Shown: positions 58,498 to 64,000 of the stretch, piece after piece
Numbering within the stretch: position 1 is the first letter of the stretch
Layout of the letters: every line of letters begins with the position of its first letter
From: Candidatus Rhodoferax bjergmarkensis
Lineage (GTDB): Bacteria; Pseudomonadota; Gammaproteobacteria; Burkholderiales; Burkholderiaceae_C
Reading direction: 5' to 3'
Assembly: GCA_016708345.1 (NCBI GenBank)
Contig: JADJFX010000024.1
Span: 1 to 64,000, forward strand
Length of the DNA stretch: 64,000 bases
Notes under the pieces: model-generated
Told to the model about the DNA's origin: nothing
Database searches by the model: none
The model's input: the letters and a program-made list of their open reading frames with translations, nothing else
Translations under genes and position numbers: made by a program

Positions 58498-58797
58498 CTA
58501 ACTTTGCCGTTTGTAATCACGCTCACGCTGGCTGCGCACCGCCAGAACGAACACGGTATCTTTGGCGGGATCAAAGCGGTACAAAGCCAAATAGCCGCTC
58601 GCCCCGTGCGAGATGATCAATTCACGCTGGCCCAAGGCCACCGGGCGGCCAATCAACGGACTGCTGGCGAGAACGTCCAATGCATCAATGATCGCTTCAA
58701 TGTGCAGACCCGCATGGTCTGGCACATATTCAAACAGGAAATCAAAAATGCGGTCAAAGTCTTCTCGCAAACCGGCAGACAAAATGACCCTGCTCAT
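58498..58797 (-). CDS. ParE-like toxin
   Basis: A 99-residue RelE/ParE superfamily protein: MSRVILSAGLREDFDRIFDFLFEYV, IIDALDVLASSPLIGRPVALGQRELII and the closing DTVFVLAVRSQRERDY are characteristic. ParE members poison gyrase, but the subgroup cannot be fixed from sequence alone. The start overlaps the antitoxin stop (ATGA). The pair follows the decayed restriction gene in the opposite direction and may have stabilised the island. Confidence 0.88.
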   Translation of the reverse strand: MSRVILSAGLREDFDRIFDFLFEYVPDHAGLHIEAIIDALDVLASSPLIGRPVALGQRELIISHGASGYLALYRFDPAKDTVFVLAVRSQRERDYKRQS

Positions 58798-59057
58798 TGC
58801 CCCTTGACCTTGGAATCGCTCAGACGCTGGCGCAAATAGGTCTTCATTTCGTGCCATTCAACACCAGGCTCACCGGCCTGCATGGCTATATCCCGCTCAT
58901 GTGCTTGGCCCTGAACACCCAAGCGCCATTCGGCTTCGTCGGCCTTTTGTGCCAAAGCTTCAACCATGAAGCTGTGCGGAGTTTGGCCGAGTGCACGCGC
59001 CAAATGCGAAATTCGGTCGCGTAACGATTTGTCGATGCGCAGGGTTGTAGTGGACAT
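58794..59057 (-). CDS. Ribbon-helix-helix antitoxin
   Basis: An 87-residue antitoxin (MSTTTLRIDKSLRDRISHLARALGQTPHSFMVEALAQ) with a standard RHH DNA-binding N-terminus and a charged toxin-binding tail (MKTYLRQRLSDSKVKGQ). The start is set at 59057, where the conserved Met begins; seven further codons are open. It is co-transcribed with the ParE-like toxin and probably autoregulates. Confidence 0.85.
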   Translation of the reverse strand: MSTTTLRIDKSLRDRISHLARALGQTPHSFMVEALAQKADEAEWRLGVQGQAHERDIAMQAGEPGVEWHEMKTYLRQRLSDSKVKGQ

Positions 59058-59121
59058 GATTTCCCCAAAAAGTAACACAAGTGTGCCACATTATTTCAGC
59101 GCACTGCAAGTATCAAATGGC

Positions 59122-59163
59122 TTTTTACAAAGCAATTGCTTGGTAAAAAGCAATATACTTCAA
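59122..59163. promoter_or_regulatory. Operator-like element before the thiolase operon (copy 2)
   Basis: ACAAAGCAATTGCTTGG (59127-59143) in a stretch nearly identical to 53307-53346. It lies 26 bases before the thiolase start, a fitting place for a repressor site, with a TATACT-like -10 at 59154-59159. Confidence 0.65.
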
Positions 59164-59188
59164 AAAATTACTCTCTGGAGACACTCTG

Positions 59189-60394
59189 ATGACCGAAGCA
59201 TTTGTGTTTGACGCCATCCGCACACCACGCGGCAAGGGCAAGAAAGACGGCAGCCTGTACGAGGTCAAGCCTGTCAACCTGCTGGCGGGTCTGCTGACCG
59301 ACTTGCAGCAGCGCCACCAGTTTGACACCGCGCTGGTGGACGATGTGGTGATGGGGGTGGTGTCTCCCGTGGGCGACCAGGGCGCGGTTTTACCGAAGGT
59401 GGCGGCGCTCAAGGCGGGTTGGGATTTTCAGTGTTCGGGCGTGCAAATCAACCGTTTTTGCGCCTCGGGCCTGGAAGCGGTCAACATGGCGGCGCAAAAA
59501 GTACGCTCGGGCTGGGAAGACCTGGTGGTTGCGGGTGGTGTGGAGAGCATGAGCCGGGTGCCGATTGGTTCGGACGGTGGTGCCTGGGCCATGGACCCCG
59601 AAACCAACTCACAAACCGCTTTTGTACCGCAGGGCATTGGCGCGGATTTGATCGCCACTTTGGCCGGGTTCACCCGCCAGGACGTGGATGCTTTTGCGCT
59701 GGAGTCGCAAAAGCGCGCCAGCGCCGCGCAGGCCGCGGGTTACTTTGACCGCTCGGTTTTGCCGGTCAAGGACTCGCTGGGCCAGGTGATTCTGGCCAGG
59801 GACGAGTTCATCAAACCCAATACCACGCTGGAAGGTCTGGCCTCGCTCAAACCGGCGTTTGAACAAATGGGCTCAATGGGCTTCGATCAGGTCGCGCTCA
59901 CCCGCTACCCGCAGGTGGAGCGCATCCACCACATTCACCACGCGGGCAACTCGTCCGGCATTGTGGATGGCGCTGCTGCGGTGCTGATTGGGTCGGAGGC
60001 GGCGGCCAAGACCCACAAGCTCACGCCGCGCGCGCGCATTGTCGCCACGGCGCTGTCCGGCGCGGACCCGACCATCATGCTGACCGGCCCGATGCCTGCT
60101 GCCCGCAAGGCGCTGGCCAAGGCCGGGCTGACGATTGACCAGATTGACCTGTTTGAAGTGAACGAAGCCTTTTCGGCGGTGGTGATGCGCTTTATGAAAG
60201 AGATGAAGGTGCCGCATGACAAGGTGAATGTGAATGGCGGTGCCATTGCCATGGGCCACCCGCTGGGCGCGACCGGGGCCATGATTCTGGGCATTTTGAT
60301 TGACGAGCTGCACCGACGCAAGCTGCGCTACGGCCTGGCCACGCTGTGCGTGGGCGGCGGCATGGGTATTGCCACCATTGTGGAAGCGATCTGA
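59189..60394 (+). CDS. Acetyl-CoA C-acyltransferase (thiolase)
   Basis: A 401-residue thiolase for the last step of beta-oxidation. The nucleophile Cys91 is in [14 protein letters not shown], the His in [16 protein letters not shown] and the second active Cys387 in [10 protein letters not shown]. The length fits FadA/acetyl-CoA acetyltransferases. A CTCTGGAGAC ribosome site precedes the ATG. It is followed by the FadJ-like gene, so both probably form an operon for fatty-acid degradation. Substrate chain length cannot be told from the sequence. Confidence 0.95.
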   Translation: MTEAFVFDAIRTPRGKGKKDGSLYEVKPVNLLAGLLTDLQQRHQFDTALVDDVVMGVVSPVGDQGAVLPKVAALKAGWDFQCSGVQINRFCASGLEAVNMAAQKVRSGWEDLVVAGGVESMSRVPIGSDGGAWAMDPETNSQTAFVPQGIGADLIATLAGFTRQDVDAFALESQKRASAAQAAGYFDRSVLPVKDSLGQVILARDEFIKPNTTLEGLASLKPAFEQMGSMGFDQVALTRYPQVERIHHIHHAGNSSGIVDGAAAVLIGSEAAAKTHKLTPRARIVATALSGADPTIMLTGPMPAARKALAKAGLTIDQIDLFEVNEAFSAVVMRFMKEMKVPHDKVNVNGGAIAMGHPLGATGAMILGILIDELHRRKLRYGLATLCVGGGMGIATIVEAI

Positions 60395-60398
60395 TTAC

Positions 60399-60441
60399 TT
60401 TGCGGGACAGACCGTAGCGAAGCGAAGTTCTGTCCTCAACC
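60399..60441. repeat. REP-like hairpin element (copy 2)
   Basis: TTTGCGGGACAGACCGTAGC then GAAGTTCTGTCCTCAAC; GGACAGA pairs with TCTGTCC. It is near-identical to the element at 35211-35251, again within an operon spacer. Confidence 0.6.
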
Positions 60442-60462
60442 ATGTAGTAAAAATCAGCCCTT

Positions 60463-60509
60463 TGCGCACGTATCTATTGCGCAAGCAGCTCCTTAATTAA
60501 TAGCAGAAA
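60463..60509 (-). repeat. Dispersed repeat copy before fadJ-like gene
   Basis: On the minus strand, TATTAATTAAGGAGCTGCTT, GCGCAATAG and ACGTGCGCAAAGGGC, the same family as the copies in nrtB and addA. It lies between the thiolase and the FadJ-like gene and ends just before the latter's start. Confidence 0.55.
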
Positions 60510-60513
60510 CAAC

Positions 60514-62676
60514 ATGCAACACATTCAATACGCTCTCCAGGACGGCATTGCCACCATCACCTTCGACGAAGCCGGGTCGCCCGTCAACACCATGTGCCTG
60601 CAGTGGCAGGATGACATGGACGATGTCGCCGCCCAAGTGCTCAAGGACAAGGACGCCATCAAGGGCATTTTGCTGGCATCAAGCAAATCCACCTTTTTTG
60701 CCGGAGCAGACCTCAAAGGCACCATGCGCCTGCAGCCGTCCGACGCCAGCGCCGTTTTTACCGAAATCGAGCGCGTCAAGAAAAACTTTCGCATCATCGA
60801 AACGCTGGGCAAGCCGGTGGTCAGCCTGCTGGTCAATGGCACGGCGCTGGGCGGCGGCTGGGAAGTGGCGCTGGTGGGGCATCACCGCATTGCCATTGAT
60901 GACCGCAAGACCCAGTTTGGCATGCCCGAAGTCACCCTGGGTTTGCTGCCCGGTGCCATGGGCGTGACCAAAATGACGCGCCACCTGGGCCTGATGGGTG
61001 CACAGCCCTACTTGGTGGAAGGCAAGACTTTTTCGCCAGCTGAGGCCAAGGGCTTGGGGCTGGTGCATGAGCTGGTGGCCCCGGGCGAGAACGCGCAAGC
61101 CGAGATGCGCGCCAGGGCGCTGGCCTGGATGGCCGCCAACCCCAGCGCCCAGCACCCGTGGGAAGCCAAGGGCTACAAAGTTCCGGGTGGCCTGCCCTCC
61201 TCGCCCGCCGTGGCCCAGATGCTGGCCGTGGCACCGGCCATGATCAAGAAGCAAACGCGCGGCCTGTACCCAGCGCCCGAGGCCATCATGGCCTGCATGG
61301 TCGAAGGCCTGCAGGTGGACATTGAAACCTCGATGCGCCTGGAAAGCCGGGCGCTGGCCAAACTCATGACGGGCACCAATGCCAAGGCCATGATCAACAC
61401 CTTTTTCTTTAATCTCAACGCCATCAAGAGCGGTCAAAGCCGCCCCGGCAACGCGCCGCGCTTCAAGCCTGCCAAGGTCGGGCTGCTCGGTGCGGGCATG
61501 ATGGGCGCAGGCATTGCCTACTCGCAAGCCAGCAAGGGCATCACCACCGTACTCAAGGATGTGAGCCAAGAAAAGGCCGATCTGGGCAAGAGCTACAGCG
61601 CCAAAATCACCCAAGGCCGGGTGGACAAGGGCCGCATGAAGCCTGAGGTACAGGCCGAAATTCTGGAGCGCATTCATCCCACCGCCAAAGTGGAAGACTT
61701 GGCGGGCTGCGACCTGATCATCGAAGCCGTGTTTGAAAACCGCGAGCTCAAAGCCAAGGTCACCCAAGAGTCCGAGCCGATGCTGGCTGCTGGCGGTTTT
61801 TTTGCCTCCAACACCTCCACACTGCCGATCAGCGGCTTGGCCACGGCCAGCCGCGCACCAGAAAAATTCATCGGCATTCACTTCTTCAGCCCGGTGGACA
61901 AGATGAAGCTGGTGGAGATCATTCGCGGCAAGCAAACCGACGATGAGACCGTGGCCAGAGCTTATGACTATGTGCAGGCCATCGGCAAAATCCCGATTGT
62001 GGTCAACGATTCGCGCGGCTTTTTCACCAGCCGCGTGTTTGGCACCTTTGTGATGGAAGGTGCTGCCATGCTCAGCGAAGGCATACCCGCCGCCGCGATT
62101 GAAAACGCCGGTATGCAGTGCGGCATGCCGGTCGGCCCCTTGGCCGTGCTGGACGAGACTGCCCTGACGCTGAGCCTGCATGTCATGGAGCAAACCCGCA
62201 AGGACTTTGAGCTTGAAGGCAAGACCTACTTTGTCAGCCCCGGTGAAACGTTGATCACCGAACTGGTGCGCCAACACAATCGCCCGGGCCGTGCAGGTGG
62301 TGCGGGTTTTTATGAGTATCCGCTTGAAAAAGGTGCCAAAAAGTTCCTCTGGCCTCAGCTCAAACCCCTGTTTGAAAAAACGGGTGCCAAGTGGAACATC
62401 ACCGACCTGAAAGACCGCCTGCTGTACCGCCAAGCGGTGGAAACCGCACGCTGCCTGAGCGAAAACGTGCTCACCACGGTGCACGATGCCAACATTGGCT
62501 CCATCTTCGGCATCGGCTTTCCGGCCTGGACCGGTGGTGCCATGCAGTTCATTTATGGCATGGGCATTGAGGCGTTTGAGGCGCGAGCCAGTGAACTCGC
62601 CGGGCAGTTCGGCGACGGTTTTGCCTTGAGCGATGCGGTGAAAGCCGCCATCCGCCAACACCAGCCGGTTTATTGA
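60514..62676 (+). CDS. 3-hydroxyacyl-CoA dehydrogenase / enoyl-CoA hydratase (FadJ-like)
   Basis: A 720-residue bifunctional beta-oxidation enzyme. The hydratase half has STFFAGADLKGTM (oxyanion hole) and GTALGGGWEVALVGHHRIA. The dehydrogenase half starts with the NAD-binding GLLGAGMMGAGIAY (about residues 322-336) and holds FIGIHFFSPVDKMKLVEII with the catalytic His. The C-terminal 3HCDH domain repeats follow. The enzyme hydrates enoyl-CoA and oxidises the 3-hydroxyacyl-CoA, handing the product to the thiolase encoded upstream. Long open frames on its minus strand are only coding shadows. Confidence 0.95.
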   Translation: MQHIQYALQDGIATITFDEAGSPVNTMCLQWQDDMDDVAAQVLKDKDAIKGILLASSKSTFFAGADLKGTMRLQPSDASAVFTEIERVKKNFRIIETLGKPVVSLLVNGTALGGGWEVALVGHHRIAIDDRKTQFGMPEVTLGLLPGAMGVTKMTRHLGLMGAQPYLVEGKTFSPAEAKGLGLVHELVAPGENAQAEMRARALAWMAANPSAQHPWEAKGYKVPGGLPSSPAVAQMLAVAPAMIKKQTRGLYPAPEAIMACMVEGLQVDIETSMRLESRALAKLMTGTNAKAMINTFFFNLNAIKSGQSRPGNAPRFKPAKVGLLGAGMMGAGIAYSQASKGITTVLKDVSQEKADLGKSYSAKITQGRVDKGRMKPEVQAEILERIHPTAKVEDLAGCDLIIEAVFENRELKAKVTQESEPMLAAGGFFASNTSTLPISGLATASRAPEKFIGIHFFSPVDKMKLVEIIRGKQTDDETVARAYDYVQAIGKIPIVVNDSRGFFTSRVFGTFVMEGAAMLSEGIPAAAIENAGMQCGMPVGPLAVLDETALTLSLHVMEQTRKDFELEGKTYFVSPGETLITELVRQHNRPGRAGGAGFYEYPLEKGAKKFLWPQLKPLFEKTGAKWNITDLKDRLLYRQAVETARCLSENVLTTVHDANIGSIFGIGFPAWTGGAMQFIYGMGIEAFEARASELAGQFGDGFALSDAVKAAIRQHQPVY

Positions 62677-62831
62677 TGTGGTGAAAAACCGTGGGTGATT
62701 TGGGTCATCCACGATGTATTTCAGAGAGGCAACTCGGATTTTTCCGTCACCAGTCGGCGAGAATTGCGCTCGCCAGTCATCTTTCATGATGGGTCGCTGG
62801 CGTTTTCGCAACTCAATGAAATTTGATTTCC

Positions 62832-63101
62832 ATGGTGAATTTTCTTAAATTGAACTGCATTGGCATCTACGCCATTGCCCTCATCAGCCTGTTTTACCCC
62901 TTGCCTGCAGAGCTGGGCAGCACCATGCAAAACGGTGCGCTCTTGCTGCTGGTGTTTAATGCTGTGGAAGCAATCTTCGGCTTTGAACAGGTCAAGCTGT
63001 ACCAAGGCCCGCTACTGATCAGCCTGCTGCTGTCCCTGCTGTTTGGCCGTTTGCACTGGAAGTTGCTGCCGGTTCAAAGTCCACCACCCAACCAAGGCTA
63101 A
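62832..63101 (+). CDS. Small membrane protein, DUF1145-like
   Basis: An 89-residue protein from the ATG at 62832 (MVNFLKLNCIGIYAIALISL), with three hydrophobic segments (about 8-24, 34-50 and 58-70), so an inner-membrane protein. The arrangement with FYPLP after the first helix resembles DUF1145 (E. coli YhhL) proteins. The function is unknown. It lies 2 bases before the hydrolase gene and is very likely co-transcribed. Confidence 0.65.
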   Translation: MVNFLKLNCIGIYAIALISLFYPLPAELGSTMQNGALLLLVFNAVEAIFGFEQVKLYQGPLLISLLLSLLFGRLHWKLLPVQSPPPNQG

Positions 63102-63103
63102 GC

Positions 63104-64000
63104 ATGCTGTCCAGACTGCTGCGGCGCGTGCTGCTGTCCCTGACGTTGGTGTGCGCCGCTCTGGGTTTTTTGCTGGCCAGCAATCAGGACCGCTCGCTCT
63201 GGTTTGCCCTTGGCGTGGCTGTGCAATTGCTGGTTTTTTCACTGCTGACCGTCTCGCTGGCCACCGGATTGATGTCCCGGTCTCCTGAACCAGACACCCA
63301 GTGGTTGCGCTCCTTGTGGGGTGAATTACTCGTTAATGCGCGAATGTTTGTGATGCGACTTCCGTGGCACACATCCCCGCCCGCCTTTCTGCCTGCTACG
63401 GGCACCAGCACCAAAGTTCCGGTGCTGCTGGTGCATGGTTATTTCTGCAACCACCACATCTGGCACGAGATGGCGCATGCGCTGCGTGCCGACGGCCACC
63501 CGGTCTTCAGTGTCGATCTGGAGCCTCTGTTCACCTCCATCGACAACTACGCGCCCTTGCTGGAAGCCGCCGTCCTGGAGCTTTGCCAACGCACTGGCGC
63601 GGAGAAGGTGGCGCTGGTTGGCCACAGCATGGGCGGACTGGCCATCAGGAGCTGGATGCGGGCGCACGGCACGCAGCGCGTAGCCGGTGTGCTGACCCTG
63701 GGCACCCCCCACGCCGGCACCCGCATTGCTGCTACACAACCCTCGCCCAATGGCCGGCAGATGCGCTGGCAAAGCGAATGGCTGCTTGAACTCGCTGCTG
63801 CCGAATCGCACGAAACACGGGCATTGATGCGCATCGCCATCAGCCCGCAGGACAACATTGTTTACCCGCAACGCGCGCAAGTTGTGGCTGGTGTGCAGCC
63901 CACCGTGTTTGAGGGCATGGGGCATTTGCAACTGTGTGTGGAGCCTGCAGTCATCAACTGGATTGTCAAGGAGCTTTCTGCCATGAGCGCCCGCGCTTGA
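63104..64000 (+). CDS. Membrane-anchored alpha/beta hydrolase (lipase/esterase-like)
   Basis: A 298-residue protein ending exactly at the window edge. Two N-terminal hydrophobic segments (about 9-25 and 31-56) anchor it to the inner membrane. The alpha/beta hydrolase part opens with VPVLLVHGYFCNHHIWHEMA (the HG oxyanion motif) and has the nucleophile elbow GHSMGG (around residue 183). The acid is probably in ISPQDNIVYP and the His in EGMGHLQL. This set fits triacylglycerol lipase-like enzymes. The nearby beta-oxidation genes suggest a role in lipid use, which is inferred. Confidence 0.85.
   Translation: MLSRLLRRVLLSLTLVCAALGFLLASNQDRSLWFALGVAVQLLVFSLLTVSLATGLMSRSPEPDTQWLRSLWGELLVNARMFVMRLPWHTSPPAFLPATGTSTKVPVLLVHGYFCNHHIWHEMAHALRADGHPVFSVDLEPLFTSIDNYAPLLEAAVLELCQRTGAEKVALVGHSMGGLAIRSWMRAHGTQRVAGVLTLGTPHAGTRIAATQPSPNGRQMRWQSEWLLELAAAESHETRALMRIAISPQDNIVYPQRAQVVAGVQPTVFEGMGHLQLCVEPAVINWIVKELSAMSARA

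Noticed and set aside
60679..62811. A 710-codon open frame antisense to the FadJ-like gene
   Set aside because: It is His/Gly/Arg-rich with no family similarity and mirrors the high-GC codon bias of a certain gene.

Overview
The window looks like the chromosome of a betaproteobacterium of the Burkholderiales, most likely a Comamonadaceae member close to Rhodoferax or Polaromonas. This rests on protein similarity from memory, on the gene neighbourhood dut / coaBC / pyrG-kdsA-eno-ftsB, and on a dispersed repeat that I associate with that family. No rRNA, tRNA, CRISPR array or intact transposase was seen.

Layout. (1) 1-14.0 kb is a decaying defence island read mostly on the minus strand: a broken DNA methyltransferase, an AIPR-family abortive-infection protein, a DUF2130 stub, a broken subtilase with an AAA+ ATPase partner, a broken SNF2-type helicase, a DUF6602 nuclease-like protein, small unknown genes, an XRE regulator and a serine resolvase. 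(2) 14.3-36.1 kb is intact core genome: rpiA, a DUF4124/glutaredoxin protein, prlC, folD, a FixL/FixJ-like two-component pair, a fasciclin protein, a PilZ protein, a SlyD-like isomerase, dut, coaBC, pyrG, kdsA, eno, ftsB, and a nasT-nrtABD nitrate uptake locus. (3) 36.3-52 kb is a second accessory block: a YjjJ/HipA-type kinase, paralogous secreted proteins, two complete toxin-antitoxin pairs and one broken pair, an AddA-like helicase-nuclease, an AT-rich group of small genes, palindromic elements, and two partial copies of the addA 5' end. (4) 52.1-64 kb is a fatty-acid beta-oxidation locus (acyl-CoA dehydrogenase, thiolase, FadJ-like enzyme). It is split by a four-gene methyltransferase-ATPase-small protein-helicase operon plus a ParE/RHH pair. 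A membrane protein and a lipase-like hydrolase follow.

How the genes work together. The nitrate locus has a complete readable control circuit: two NtrC-like sites, a sigma-54 promoter, an ANTAR-type double hairpin and an intrinsic terminator before nrtA, with the ANTAR antiterminator gene just upstream. The beta-oxidation genes share a 17-bp operator-like sequence present once before the acyl-CoA dehydrogenase and once before the thiolase, in the same orientation on both sides of the defence operon.

Decay. Frameshifts and in-frame internal deletions are concentrated in the accessory genes, while over 20 kb of core genes carry none. This argues for real gene decay rather than random sequencing error. 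One stretch (50886-51073) is an almost pure G/C run that looks like a sequencing or assembly artefact.
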